Of a stretch of DNA of 64,000 nt, positions 38,889 through 47,932 are shown piece by piece. The notes beneath the pieces are model-generated. The model ran no database searches. It was given only the letters and a program-made list of their open reading frames with translations, and was not told the DNA's origin. The position numbers were made by a program, and so were the translations under genes. The stretch spans positions 5,830,001 through 5,894,000 of the forward strand of contig NZ_CP029254.1 in the NCBI RefSeq assembly GCF_003122365.1, in the 5' to 3' direction. Each line of letters begins with the position of its first letter. Positions within the stretch are counted from its first letter, which is position 1. The DNA comes from Streptomyces spongiicola. Its GTDB lineage: Bacteria; Actinomycetota; Actinomycetes; Streptomycetales; Streptomycetaceae.

Positions 38889-39614
38889 ATGGCCCCCATG
38901 ACCGAACCTGCCGGACCACCCGAGGGAACCGCCGCGACGGCCGAGGTCTTCGACGCCGTCTACCGCGGCGAGAGCCCGTTCGGCAAGCGCCCGCCGTGGG
39001 ACATCGGGGCGCCCCAACCCGCCTACGTCGCCCTGGAGGAGGCCGGACTCATCGCCGGCGCGGTGCTCGACGCGGGATGCGGCACCGGCGAGGACGCCCT
39101 CCACCTGGCGGACAGGGGCTACGCGGTGACGGGGCTCGACCTGTCGCCCGAGGCGATCGCCCTCGCCCGGGAGAAGGCCCGGGCACGCGGGCTCGACGCC
39201 GTCTTCGAGGTCGCCGACGCCCTCGACCTCAAGGGCTACCGGGGGCGCTTCGACACCGTGATCGACTGCGGCCTCGCCCACACCTTCGAGGCCGGCCGGC
39301 TGCGCACCTACGCGGCCGCCCTGCACCGGGCCTGCCGCCCGGGGGCCCTCGTGCACGTCCTCTCCGTCAGCGACCGGGGGGCCCGGGAGATGCAGGCGCG
39401 GCTCGCCGCGGCCATCGACCGGATACCGGAGCCCCTCCCGGACGGGGAGTCGGCGGAGCCCGCCCTCAGGCGCTCCGCCGAGCACCTGCGCGAGGGCTTC
39501 GCCGACGGCTGGGCCGCCGAGTCGATCGACGAGGCCCTCATCCGCGGCATCGTCCCGACCACCGCGGAACTGCTCGACGTGCACGCCTGGCTCGGGCGGT
39601 TCCGCCGCGCCTGA
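38889..39614 (+). CDS. ecm18: SAM-dependent S-methyltransferase (thioacetal-forming, Ecm18-like)
   Basis: 241 residues. Class I Rossmann fold with motif I VLDAGCGTGEDALHLA near residue 57, acidic loop VTGLDLSPEAIALA, and the family segment ESPFGKRPPWDIGAPQPAY near the start. These features are shared with small thiopurine-type methyltransferases. In echinomycin biosynthesis Ecm18 methylates one sulfur of the peptide disulfide and triggers rearrangement to the thioacetal bridge; triostin producers lack it. Its presence here predicts a thioacetal product. The ATG at 38889 follows GAGAGGCGGCG; a second ATG nine bases later is possible. Confidence 0.85.
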   Translation: MAPMTEPAGPPEGTAATAEVFDAVYRGESPFGKRPPWDIGAPQPAYVALEEAGLIAGAVLDAGCGTGEDALHLADRGYAVTGLDLSPEAIALAREKARARGLDAVFEVADALDLKGYRGRFDTVIDCGLAHTFEAGRLRTYAAALHRACRPGALVHVLSVSDRGAREMQARLAAAIDRIPEPLPDGESAEPALRRSAEHLREGFADGWAAESIDEALIRGIVPTTAELLDVHAWLGRFRRA

Positions 39615-39653
39615 CCACGACCGTCCGACACGGCTAGCGCGAGGGGACGAAGG

Positions 39654-41036
39654 ATGAGGGTGCGAGTGGGCACATGGCTGCGGACCCTCGCGTCCGCACC
39701 GGCCGGCCGGGCGGCCAGACGGACACCCCGGCCGGCCGGCGGCTCCCCGGCCGCACCGCACTGGAGCGGGGCCACCCGCACCGCCTTCCGGTTCGGCTTC
39801 GTCTACGCCGGCCTCTACTGCCTGACGACCCCGCAGATCTATCTCGCCCTGCGCGGCGGCGGGATGGGCCGCCTCCAGGAGGCGGCCGACTCCTGGGCGA
39901 AGCTCTGGGAGATACGTCCGGTGCGCAACCGGGTGTCCGTCCGCGTCCTCGGCAGGGAACTCGGCGACCGCTTCGACGGCGGAGACGACCCGCACACCTG
40001 GGCCGGGCAGCTCTGCTGGCTGGCGGGCGCCGCCGCGGCGACCCCGCTCTGGTCCGTGCTGGACCGGCACCGGACGCACTACACGGCACTGGACAGGTGG
40101 TTCCGCCTGGCCGTGCGCTTCTGCCTCGCCGCGCAGATGTTCTCCTACGGCGCGGCCAAGGCCGTCCCGCTCCAGTTCCAGCTGCCGCCGTCGAAACTCG
40201 TCGAGCCGCTCGGCGACCTCAGCCCGATGGGCCTGCTGTGGGCGCAGACGGGCTTCTCCAAGCCGTACCAGATGCTCCTCGGCTGCGCGGAGATCGCGGG
40301 CGGGCTGCTGCTCGTCGCGCCGCGCACGGCGACCGCGGGCGCGCTGCTGTCGGCGGCGGAGATGAGCCAGGTGTTCCTCCTCAACATGACCTTCGACGTC
40401 CCCGTCAAGGTCCACTCCTTCCATCTGCTCCTGCTGAGCCTGCTGCTGCTGGCCCCGGAGGCGCCCCGCCTGGCCGGGGCCCTCCTCACCTCGCGCCCGC
40501 TGCCCCCGTCCGCCCCTCCGGACCTCTTCCGCTCCCGCCCGATGAACCGGATCTCCACGGCCCTTCAGCTCGGGGCGGGGCTCTGGCTGCTCGGCGCGCA
40601 ACTGCGCAACGACTGGTCGTTCTGGAGGAATTACGGTGACGGACGGGAGAAGCCCGAGTTGTACGGCGTCTGGGACGTCACCGACTTCTCCGTCGACGGC
40701 GAGCGGAACCCGCTCTCGGCGGCAGGCGGCCGCCGCTGGCGCCGGGTCGTCGTGGACTCCGCCGACGCCGTGGCCGTCCAGCGCACGGACGACTCGCTCG
40801 ACCCCTGCACGGCGGTGATCGACATGGACGCCCGCACGATCGCACTGACCAGCACGGCCGATCCGGGGTGGCGGGCCGCTCTCGCCTTCCGGCGCCCGGC
40901 GGACGACCGCCTGACCCTGGAGGGCGAAGCCGGCGGCCACCGTCTCCGCCTGCACCTGCGCCGCCGCGAACTCGGCACGTTCCCGCTGGTCGGCAGGGGG
41001 TTTCACTGGGTGCAGGACAACTCGTACCTGCGATAA
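39654..41036 (+). CDS. DoxX-like polytopic membrane protein
   Basis: 460 residues. The N-terminal two thirds hold several membrane segments (for example AFRFGFVYAGLYCLTT, LCWLAGAAAATPLWSVL, FHLLLLSLLLLAPEAPRLAGALL) and the motif RFCLAAQMFSYGAAKAVPLQF, similar to DoxX-like proteins. After the last span (LQLGAGLWLLGAQLRNDWSFW) comes a ~140-residue soluble domain beginning PELYGVWDVTDFSVDG. Function is unknown. Position 39 bp after the methyltransferase suggests cotranscription with the cluster. A redox or transport accessory role is possible but unproven. Confidence 0.8.
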   Translation: MRVRVGTWLRTLASAPAGRAARRTPRPAGGSPAAPHWSGATRTAFRFGFVYAGLYCLTTPQIYLALRGGGMGRLQEAADSWAKLWEIRPVRNRVSVRVLGRELGDRFDGGDDPHTWAGQLCWLAGAAAATPLWSVLDRHRTHYTALDRWFRLAVRFCLAAQMFSYGAAKAVPLQFQLPPSKLVEPLGDLSPMGLLWAQTGFSKPYQMLLGCAEIAGGLLLVAPRTATAGALLSAAEMSQVFLLNMTFDVPVKVHSFHLLLLSLLLLAPEAPRLAGALLTSRPLPPSAPPDLFRSRPMNRISTALQLGAGLWLLGAQLRNDWSFWRNYGDGREKPELYGVWDVTDFSVDGERNPLSAAGGRRWRRVVVDSADAVAVQRTDDSLDPCTAVIDMDARTIALTSTADPGWRAALAFRRPADDRLTLEGEAGGHRLRLHLRRRELGTFPLVGRGFHWVQDNSYLR

Positions 41037-41165
41037 CCGTCCTGCCGTCCTGCCCGCCCGCTCGTCTGCCTGCCTGTCCGCCTCCCCGCCTCCCCGCCTG
41101 CCTGTCTGCCTGCCTGCCCGTATGTCCGTATGTCCGTATGTCCGATGTCCGCCCGCCTGCCAGCC
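41037..41165. repeat. Simple-sequence repeats (CTGCCTGT and GTATGTCC units)
   Basis: The 273-bp gap before the FAD oxidase gene starts with CCTGCCTGTC/CCTCCCCG-type repeats and then three copies of GTATGTCC (from 41119). The rest is GC-rich with GCGCACGCAGG-like units. Non-coding. Confidence 0.7.
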
Positions 41166-41309
41166 TGTCTGCTCGTTCGCCCGTCTGTCTGTCTGCCGGA
41201 TGGCCGGGCGGCCGGGCGGCGCACGCGGCGCACGCAGGACGCGCGGTGCACGCGGGACGCGCGGGACGCGCAGGGCGGTGGTCCACCCGCCACGGAAGGA
41301 AGCCGGCCC

Positions 41310-42692
41310 ATGAGCCTGGACGTGGAAAGACTGGCCGCGGCGGTGCGAGGCCCCGTCCTGCTGCCCGGCAGCGCGGAGTACGAGAGGGAACGGGCCGGTT
41401 TCCAGACCGGTTTCGGGCACCGTCCCGCCGTCGCCGTCGGCGCCACCCGCGCCGGGGACGTCCGCGCCGCGGTCCGCTTCGCCGCCGAGCGCGGGCTGCC
41501 GGTCGCCGTGCAGTCCACCGGGCACGGCATCGTGACCGCCCTGGACGGCGAGGGCGTCCTCATCAGCACCCGCCGGATGAAGGCCGTCGCGGTGGATGCG
41601 CAGGCGCGCACCGTCAGAGCCGAGGCCGGCGTGCTGTGGGGAGAGGTCATCGAGCGGACCGCCCCCCACGGCCTGGCCCCCGTCAGCGGCTCGGCCCCGC
41701 ACATCGGCGTCGTCGGGTACCTCCTCGGCGGCGGTGTCGGTCTGCTCGGCCGCCGGACCGGCTACGCCAGCGACCACGTTCGCGCCTTCGACATCGTCAC
41801 CGCCGACGGCCGACTGCGCCGGGTCACGGCCGGTTCCGACCCCGAACTGTTCTGGGCGCTGCGCGGTGGCGGCGGCAACTTCGGCGCCGTGACCGCCGTC
41901 GAGACCGCCCTGCTGCCGGTGGCGCGCCTCTACGGCGGCGGCCTCCGCTTCGCCGCGGACAGCCCCGCCGACGTGCTGCGCGCCTACCGGGACTGGACGA
42001 TGACGCTGCCCGAGGAACTCACCTCCTCGATCGGCCTCATGACCTGCCCCCGGTCGCCCGCCCTCCCCGAGCCGCTGCACGGACGCTACGCCGCCCATGT
42101 CCGGATCGCCTTCACCGGTTCCGCCGAGGAGGGCGAACGGCTCGTGGCGCCCCTGCGCGTGCTGGGGCCGTGCGTCACCGACACCGTCCGGGAGATGCCG
42201 TACACGCAGGCGGGCACGATCTACCAGGACCCGCGTGTTCCGCACGCCTACTTCGGCGGGAACGTCCTGCTGCGCGAACTCGACCCCGACGTCCTGCGGA
42301 CCGTCGCCGACCTGGCGGGACCCGGCGCCGCCGTGCCCTGCGCCGTCGACGTCCGCCACCTCGGCGGCGCGTTCGCCCGGCGGCCCCCCGACCCGGGCGC
42401 CGTGGGCGGCCGCGAAGCCGCCTACATGCTGCGGGTGATGACCGGCGGCACAGCCGCGCCGCCCACTGCGGCCCGGCCGGTCCACCAGCGCGTCTACGAG
42501 GCCCTGAAGCAGTGGACCGTCGGCCGCAGCCCCAACTCCGTCTACCACGACGGCGCCCCGGTCCCTGGGGATCGGGTGCGGGAACTCTTCGCCGCCGGGG
42601 ACTTCGAACGGCTGCGGCGGGTGAAGACCCGGCACGATCCGCACAACCTGTTCCGGTTCACCCACAACATCCCACCGGTGGACGGGAACTGA
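41310..42692 (+). CDS. FAD-linked oxidase, berberine-bridge-enzyme type
   Basis: 460 residues, start supported by GGAAGGAAG. FAD-binding type 4 (PCMH) domain with QSTGHG, whose His is the covalent FAD attachment site, and GVVGYLLGGGVGLLGRRTGYASDHV. The Cys that gives a second covalent FAD bond in many such enzymes is absent (SGSAPHIGVV), so mono-covalent FAD is expected. The C-terminal BBE motif RRVKTRHDPHNLFRFTHNI is complete. Such enzymes oxidise alcohols or C-N bonds in secondary metabolites. It may decorate the peptide or its chromophore, or may belong to an unrelated unit at the cluster edge. Confidence 0.9.
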   Translation: MSLDVERLAAAVRGPVLLPGSAEYERERAGFQTGFGHRPAVAVGATRAGDVRAAVRFAAERGLPVAVQSTGHGIVTALDGEGVLISTRRMKAVAVDAQARTVRAEAGVLWGEVIERTAPHGLAPVSGSAPHIGVVGYLLGGGVGLLGRRTGYASDHVRAFDIVTADGRLRRVTAGSDPELFWALRGGGGNFGAVTAVETALLPVARLYGGGLRFAADSPADVLRAYRDWTMTLPEELTSSIGLMTCPRSPALPEPLHGRYAAHVRIAFTGSAEEGERLVAPLRVLGPCVTDTVREMPYTQAGTIYQDPRVPHAYFGGNVLLRELDPDVLRTVADLAGPGAAVPCAVDVRHLGGAFARRPPDPGAVGGREAAYMLRVMTGGTAAPPTAARPVHQRVYEALKQWTVGRSPNSVYHDGAPVPGDRVRELFAAGDFERLRRVKTRHDPHNLFRFTHNIPPVDGN

Positions 42693-42871
42693 CCACGTGG
42701 GCCGGCGCCGCCCGCCGGTGCCCGAACGGGGTGGGCGTCCCCGGCGGTACGGCCCCGCCGGTGCCGTTCCTCCCCTCCGTCCCGGCCGGGGCCGACCGCG
42801 CACCTGCGGCGCGCCTTCCGGCCGGTCGGCGCCGCGGCGGTCGCCGAGGAGGCGCCCGGCCCGCCGGGTGC

Positions 42872-43348
42872 GTGGACATCCGGCGGGGACAGCTCCCGGA
42901 CGCCTCCGGGCACGGCCGGCACGGGATGCTGCGCGGCAACCCGGCCGGGACCGAGGCCCGGGCCCGGGGCTACCGGCTGGTCTACGGACCCGGCGACCGG
43001 GCGGTGCGCAGCCGCGAGGTGTTCCCGGCCGGGGAGTGGACGCACCCGGCGTCCGCGTTCGACCGGTCCCGGGCGGTGCGGCCGGACGGCTCGGGGCGAC
43101 CGGAGTCGGACGACGACTCGCTCCACCTCGCCGAGGACCTCACCCGGGAGGCCTTCGGCACGCTCGACCGGCTGGGTGACACACACCGACTGACCACCCG
43201 GGGCCGGCTGGGGTCCGGTGACGGGACGGTGCCGTACCGGCTGTCCGTGCCTCCGGACGGCAGGGTGGGGTTCGCCCGCCGGGAGGCCGGGGCAGTGCTT
43301 CGCGGCACCGCGTACTCAGGCGCATCGTTTCGCCTGCCGGGGCGGTGA
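42872..43348 (+). pseudogene. Unrecognised coding fragment, possibly a decayed gene
   Basis: The frame from a GTG at 42872 has strong G/C third-position bias over 158 residues (GYRLVYGPGDRAVRSREVF, DDDSLHLAEDLTREAFG) and ends in TGA. No domain is recognised. Upstream of about 42865 the codon bias moves to another frame (PTAHLRRAFRPVGAAAVAEEAP), which suggests a frameshift in a once longer gene. No ribosome site precedes the GTG. It could also be a small real gene. Confidence 0.35.
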
Positions 43349-43702
43349 CGGGTCCTGTCCCACGAAGGGGTGGTTTGGGAGGGGAGGTCGGCACCGCCGG
43401 CGTCTGGTCGGGTCTCCTGGAGACCGGGCGGTGCGCACCAGTGCCGCCGTGACCGGAGGAGGAGGGTGGGGGATCAGTCGGCCGGGTCCGACCGAACTCG
43501 GGCTGTCCGCGCGGACCGCGGCGTCGCCGCGGCTTCCGTTCTGGGCGCCGCAGCCGGTGCGGCGGTGGCAGCGGGACCGGGCCCGCTGCCTTCGCGGTCC
43601 GAGGGAAGCACCCCGGTCACTCAGGCGGCGGACACCGCATGCGTGCGGGACCGCCCTCACGTTCGCCGCCAACCGCAGACGAGGACAGCACAGGGGGATC
43701 GG
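43349..43702. other. Non-coding gap at the right edge of the NRPS cluster
   Basis: A 354-bp stretch with no convincing gene. GGGGGATCGG just before 43703 serves as ribosome site of the next gene. This is a reasonable place for the right boundary of the cluster. Confidence 0.45.
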
Positions 43703-43984
43703 ATGACACACACTCCGCGCGGCGGGCCGGGGCCGGACGAGCGGGCGGTACTGCTCGCGGCGGGGCTGGCGGACCTCGTGGTGAGCGCCGCCGGCTCCGT
43801 CGCCGGGACCGTGCAGCAGTTGCTGCGCCGCTCCGACGGACCGGAACTGGCCCGGGACGCGCAGCAGGACCTGATCGCCCGCGGCCGTATCACGGTCGAC
43901 CGCCTCGCGGCGCCGCCCGCCCATCTGGAGGTGCTGGCCCGGCACGCCGCGGCGAGGCGGGCGGCGTCCGGTGGCGATGCCTGA
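43703..43984 (+). CDS. Small helical protein of a prenyl-synthase locus, function unknown
   Basis: 93 residues, MTHTPRGGPGPDERAVLLAAGLADLVVSAAGSV... The middle has a weakly hydrophobic helix and then charged helices with no Cys or catalytic motif. The end overlaps the start of the prenyl synthase gene, so the two proteins are made together. A partner or stabiliser of the synthase is possible. I do not recognise a named family. Confidence 0.65.
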   Translation: MTHTPRGGPGPDERAVLLAAGLADLVVSAAGSVAGTVQQLLRRSDGPELARDAQQDLIARGRITVDRLAAPPAHLEVLARHAAARRAASGGDA

Positions 43985-45029
43985 GCGCTGGGACCCGGCC
44001 GGGTTCAAGGGCCGGATCGACGCACTGCTGGCCGACTTCGTATCCGAGGAGGCCGGACGGCTCCTCGCCGTCGACGAGGCGTTGCGGCCGGTGGCGGACC
44101 AGTTGCGGGCCTCGGTAGGGCACGGCAAGCGACTACGTGCCGCCTTCTGCTACTGGGGGTGGCGTGCCGCCGGCCAGCCCGACAGCGACACGATGGTCCG
44201 GGCGGCCGCCTCGATGGAACTGGTCCACGCCGCGGCGATCGTCCACGACGACCTCATCGACGACAGCCCGCTGCGCCACCATCTGCCCACGGCGCACATG
44301 GCGCTGCGGTCCGCCGTCACCGGCCGCCCCCGGGCGAACGCCGCCGCCCGGTCACTTGCCATGCTGGTCGGGGACCACCTGATGGCGCTGGCGGGCCAGC
44401 TGTTCGCCACCAGCGGTCTCCCCGCGGCCTACCTCGCCAGGGCCCGGCCCATGTGGGGAGAACTCGCCCGGGAGCTGATCGCGGGCGAGTGCCTGGAGAT
44501 CCTCAAGTCCGGCACCCGACCCGACACCGGCGTGTCCCTGAAGGTCGTCCGCTTCAAGACGGCCAAGTACACCGTCGAGCACCCCCTGCTCATCGGTGGT
44601 CTGCTCGCGGGCGCCGCCCGGGAGCTGCGTGCCGGCCTCTCCGCGTACGGGCTGCCGCTGGGGGAGGCGTTCCAGCTGCGTGACGACCTGCTCGGCCTCT
44701 TCGGCGAGACCGAACGCACCGGCAAGGCCGCCCTGGACGACATCCGCGGTCACCGGCCCACCGCCCTGCTCGCCCAGGCCTGGGAGTCCGCCGGGCCGGG
44801 GCAGCGCGGGCAACTCGCGCTCCTGCTGGGACGCCACGACCTCGACGAGGGGCACCTGCGTCGGGCGCGGGAGCTGATACGCGCGCTCAAGGCGCCGGAA
44901 CAGGTGGAGGACATGATCGCTTCCAGGGTGGGGGAGGCCGTCGGCCACCTGGACGGACTCGATCTTCCCGGCGCGGCGAGACAGGCCCTGACCGAACTGG
45001 CCCGGCTGGCCACCGACCGCCGGCACTGA
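43977..45029 (+). CDS. Polyprenyl diphosphate synthase (GGPP synthase-like)
   Basis: 350 residues from ATG 43977; a GTG at 43971 would add two. The first Asp-rich motif is HDDLIDDS in VHAAAIVHDDLIDDSPLRH, the second is FQLRDDLLGLFGE, and the KGKR-like GHGKRLRAAF binds diphosphate. FKTAKYTVEHPL is the usual Lys/Thr segment. The form of the second motif is typical of actinobacterial GGPP synthases. It joins DMAPP/GPP/FPP with IPP to make C20 or longer prenyl diphosphates. No terpene cyclase is nearby; the next gene is a latex-clearing-type oxygenase, which suggests a prenyl-chain modifying unit. Confidence 0.92.
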   Translation: MPERWDPAGFKGRIDALLADFVSEEAGRLLAVDEALRPVADQLRASVGHGKRLRAAFCYWGWRAAGQPDSDTMVRAAASMELVHAAAIVHDDLIDDSPLRHHLPTAHMALRSAVTGRPRANAAARSLAMLVGDHLMALAGQLFATSGLPAAYLARARPMWGELARELIAGECLEILKSGTRPDTGVSLKVVRFKTAKYTVEHPLLIGGLLAGAARELRAGLSAYGLPLGEAFQLRDDLLGLFGETERTGKAALDDIRGHRPTALLAQAWESAGPGQRGQLALLLGRHDLDEGHLRRARELIRALKAPEQVEDMIASRVGEAVGHLDGLDLPGAARQALTELARLATDRRH

Positions 45030-45265
45030 CCGACACCGACGGCCGACGCCGACGGCCGTCACCGACGCCGACCGCCGTCACCGTCACCGACGCCGACCGC
45101 CGTCACCGTCACCGACACCGACCGCCGTCACCGACGCCGACGGCCGTCACCGTCACCGACGCCGACCGCCGTCACCGACCGCCGTCACCGACGGCCGTCA
45201 CCGGCACTGACCGTCACCGACCTACACCCACCGCCGACACCGACACCGACCGACCGCGCGGCAGG
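45030..45265. repeat. Tandem CCGTCACCGACGCCGACCG-type repeats
   Basis: About 230 bp made of CACCGACGCCGAC, CGCCGTCACCGT and CACCGACACCGAC blocks in changing order, between the synthase stop and the oxygenase gene. Non-coding by position, with no spacers of the CRISPR kind. Confidence 0.85.
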
Positions 45266-45308
45266 ACCGCTCCCCACCAGGCGCGGCCTGACGGGAAGGA
45301 CTTCCGAC

Positions 45309-46472
45309 ATGACCTGTACCGAAGCCTCGATGGACGCCCTGCGCCGGTCCGGGGACGAACTCGCGGACGCCGTCGTGGCCACTCTCTTCGAACGCGGCGA
45401 GGTCGGCACGTTCAACTCGCTGATGCGCCACGTCACCACCGCCGGATCACCACTGCCCGAGGGACTGCCCGACGTCGCCCGAGAGTACCTCCAGGCGACC
45501 AGCGCCCCGCCCTCCTGGGTGGACTGGGGGGAGATGGAGAGGGCGCGGCTGTTCTTCATCGACAACAACGTCCACATCGCCACCGCGCTCTCCTTCGCCT
45601 CCATGCCCGCCTGCTACGTCGTCCCGCACGTCGCCAGGCTGCTCTCGGCCACCCACGGTCTGGACTACCCGTCGAAGCGGATGGCCGAGACGGGCCAGTT
45701 CACCGTCTACCTGATGCAACCCGACGCCTTCGAGGCCGGCAGCCGGTTCATCCCGGCCGCGCAGAAGGTGCGTCTGCTGCACGCGTCGATCCGCCACCAC
45801 CTCAAGCGTGAGGACCGCTGGGACACCGCGGCGCTCGGGACGCCGATCTGCCAGGAGGACATGATCGGCGGGCAGATGTTCTTCTCCCTCCTGGTCCTCG
45901 ACAGCCTGCACCGCCTGAACATCCACATGTCCACCGAGGGCGCCGAAGCCTACTTCTACGCCTGGCGCGTGGTCGGCGCGATGCTCGGCGTCGACCAGGA
46001 CGCCGTACCGAAGAACCTGGAGGAGGCCCGGCGGTTCCTCGACCTGTACATGCTGCGCCACATGGGCCCCTCCGCAGAGGGCGCGCACCTGACCCGGCAG
46101 CTGATCGACCTCTACGAGGAAGTCGTCCCCGGCACCTTCTTCGACCCCGTCGTCTCCGCCCTCATCCGCTACCTCATCGGCGACACCTGCGCCGACTGGC
46201 TCGAAGTGCCCCGCACCGCCTGGGACAACGTCGCCAAGATCGTCCCGACCCTGCTGGGTGTCCTGGAAAGCATCGAGGACCGCTCCCCGCTCGGCGCGTG
46301 GGCCCTGGACCGCCTCGGCCACCTCACCACCGTCCTCGAGCTGTCCTCCCTCACCCGGGGCCGGGTCATGCACTACGCCATCCCGGAGCAGCTGAAGAAG
46401 GACTTCGGGGTCGGCGGCAGCGTGCCGCGCACCCACCGCTGGACGCCACCCGCGCCGACCGTGGCCGGGTGA
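45309..46472 (+). CDS. Oxygenase of the latex-clearing protein / MpaB (DUF2236) family
   Basis: 387 residues, near the length of rubber oxygenase Lcp. Family segments: PPSWVDWGEMERARLFFIDNN, GLDYPSKRMAETGQFT, the signature KVRLLHASIRHHLKRE with the probable haem-binding His, LGTPICQEDMIGGQMFFSLLVLDSLHRLNI and YFYAWRVVGAMLGVD. Lcp proteins are haem enzymes that cleave polyisoprene double bonds with O2. No Tat or Sec signal is seen, so this one is probably cytoplasmic or membrane-associated. Its place next to a prenyl diphosphate synthase suggests that a made-in-house isoprenoid is the substrate. That is inference; the exact reaction is unknown. Confidence 0.85.
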   Translation: MTCTEASMDALRRSGDELADAVVATLFERGEVGTFNSLMRHVTTAGSPLPEGLPDVAREYLQATSAPPSWVDWGEMERARLFFIDNNVHIATALSFASMPACYVVPHVARLLSATHGLDYPSKRMAETGQFTVYLMQPDAFEAGSRFIPAAQKVRLLHASIRHHLKREDRWDTAALGTPICQEDMIGGQMFFSLLVLDSLHRLNIHMSTEGAEAYFYAWRVVGAMLGVDQDAVPKNLEEARRFLDLYMLRHMGPSAEGAHLTRQLIDLYEEVVPGTFFDPVVSALIRYLIGDTCADWLEVPRTAWDNVAKIVPTLLGVLESIEDRSPLGAWALDRLGHLTTVLELSSLTRGRVMHYAIPEQLKKDFGVGGSVPRTHRWTPPAPTVAG

Positions 46473-46815
46473 GGACGCCGCCGCATCCCCGCCACGGCCT
46501 CCGCAGCCCCGGTAGGGCCTCCGCGTCCGCCGTCCCGAACGGGCGGGCGGCAGGGGTGCGTGGCCGCTGTGCCGAACGGGCCCAGCAGAGCGCCTCATGG
46601 CGCGCCCACGTTCGCTGCGAGTTCGGCGGTGATCAGCGTGAGCGTGTCGTTGGAAGCTCCACTGTTCATGTGGTCCACGCTGTCGGTGCCGTCCTGGCGT
46701 GACCGGATACGACACGCACACGGGGCGTCGCTGTAGGTGTGCGGCGGGCGGGTGTGGGCGGGACGGAGCGTGACGGCCGGTGCGGGGGTGCGTTGGCCGG
46801 GGGAGGTGGTAGTGG
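46473..46815. other. Gap before the Scr1-type regulator
   Basis: 343 bp without a supported gene. Its right end is a long purine-rich leader with GGGGGAGG just upstream of the regulator start at 46816. Less GC-biased than its surroundings around 46600-46700, which is a likely promoter area. Confidence 0.4.
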
Positions 46816-47700
46816 ATGGGTGAACCGACGGGTCTGGTGCACGAGATGACGGGCGGCGGAGACGGCCGCGGTGACGGCGGCGAACGGCACCCCGAACCGG
46901 AGGCGGGTTCCGGTGTGCTGCGGGTCTTCGGGCGGCAGTTGAAGCGGTTCCGGGTGCGGGCGGGCTTGGAGCGGCCTGAGTTCGGGTCGCTGACGGGGTA
47001 TTCGGTGTCGACGATCGCCGCGTACGAGCAGGGGCGCCGGGTGCCGCCGTCGAGGTTCATCGACCGGGCGGACGAGGTGCTGGACGCGGGCGGTGTCCTC
47101 CAGGAGATGAAGGAGGAGGTGGCCCGGGCTCAGTATCCGGCGTTCTTCCGGGACGCGGCACGGCTGGAGGGGGAAGCGGTCGAGCTTCACGTGTACGCGA
47201 CGAAGGCTGTGCCAGGGCTGCTTCAGTCCGACGAGTACGCACGCGCCGTGTTCACCATGTGGCGGCCGTTGCTTGCGCAGGACGTCATCGAGGAGCGGGT
47301 GGCGGCCCGCCTTGCCCGGCAGGGGGTCTTCTCCGGCATGCAGCAGCCCACGATCAGCTTTGTCATCGAGGAGTCGGTGCTCAGGCGGCCGCTCGGAGGC
47401 CGGGCCGTCATGCGAGGCCAGTTGGAGCATGTTCTGCTAACCGGTCAGCTTCGTCATGTCGAAATTCAGGTGGTGCCGACCGAGTTGGAGGAGCACGCTG
47501 GATTGGAGGGGCCGTTCACCTTGATCGAGACGCGAGACGGGCGCAGGATCGCTTACGTGGAGGGGTACAAGGACAGTCGCCTGCATACCGAGCGTCAGGC
47601 GGTCCGGGAGCTTGAGGAGCAGTACGGAATCCTCAGGGCCCAAGCACTCACCCCTCGTGCGTCACTGGCCTTCGTCGAAGAGTTGCTGGGAGAACAATGA
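46816..47700 (+). CDS. Helix-turn-helix regulator, Scr1/DUF5753 family
   Basis: 294 residues. An Xre helix-turn-helix lies around residues 35-90 (RQLKRFRVRAGLERPEFGSLTGYSVSTIAAYEQGRRVPP). It is followed by the DUF5753 ligand-like domain (VPGLLQSDEYARAV, VVPTELEEHAGLEGPFTLIE, AYVEGYKD). With the DUF397 protein encoded next, overlapping by ATGA, it forms the Scr1/Scr2-type pair found in dozens of copies in Streptomyces and proposed to work as regulator and antagonist. Codon third positions are less extreme than in neighbours, as is usual for this family. Confidence 0.93.
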   Translation: MGEPTGLVHEMTGGGDGRGDGGERHPEPEAGSGVLRVFGRQLKRFRVRAGLERPEFGSLTGYSVSTIAAYEQGRRVPPSRFIDRADEVLDAGGVLQEMKEEVARAQYPAFFRDAARLEGEAVELHVYATKAVPGLLQSDEYARAVFTMWRPLLAQDVIEERVAARLARQGVFSGMQQPTISFVIEESVLRRPLGGRAVMRGQLEHVLLTGQLRHVEIQVVPTELEEHAGLEGPFTLIETRDGRRIAYVEGYKDSRLHTERQAVRELEEQYGILRAQALTPRASLAFVEELLGEQ

Positions 47701-47894
47701 ACGCCGAGAAGTGCCCCGAGTCCGCGTTGGCGTGGTTCAAGAGCAGTTACAGCACCGGCTCAGGCGGGGAGTGTATCGAGGTCGCGATTCGTTCTCACGC
47801 GGTGCGTATACGCGACTCCAAGGACGTGGCCCGTCGCGGCCTTGCGGTCGGTACCGAAGCATGGGCCGCGTTCGTCGGCTTCGCCGTTCGGTGA
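47697..47894 (+). CDS. DUF397 protein (Scr2-like partner)
   Basis: 65 residues. It carries the DUF397 hallmark WFKSSYSTGSGGECIEVA near the start, then IRDSKDVARR and a C-terminal WAAFVGF. It is translationally coupled to the DUF5753 regulator (ATGA). Family members are thought to bind or counteract the partner regulator. A strong hairpin follows. Confidence 0.93.
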   Translation: MNAEKCPESALAWFKSSYSTGSGGECIEVAIRSHAVRIRDSKDVARRGLAVGTEAWAAFVGFAVR

Positions 47895-47901
47895 GCGACG
47901 G

Positions 47902-47932
47902 CTGTGCCCCCGGTTCTGCACCGGGGGCACAG
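47902..47932 (+). terminator. Perfect 13-bp hairpin after the DUF397 gene
   Basis: Arms CTGTGCCCCCGGT and ACCGGGGGCACAG with loop TCTGC, starting 8 bp after the stop codon. The stem is perfect; there is no T tract. Convincing transcription terminator. Confidence 0.8.

Noticed and set aside
40868..43348. An 826-residue plus-strand frame through the FAD oxidase gene
   Set aside because: It is an Arg/Pro-rich shadow of the oxidase frame; only its final part after 42872 shows independent coding bias.
45030..45265. CRISPR or origin-type iterons
   Set aside because: Irregular GC-rich blocks without constant spacing, spacers, or a replication gene nearby.
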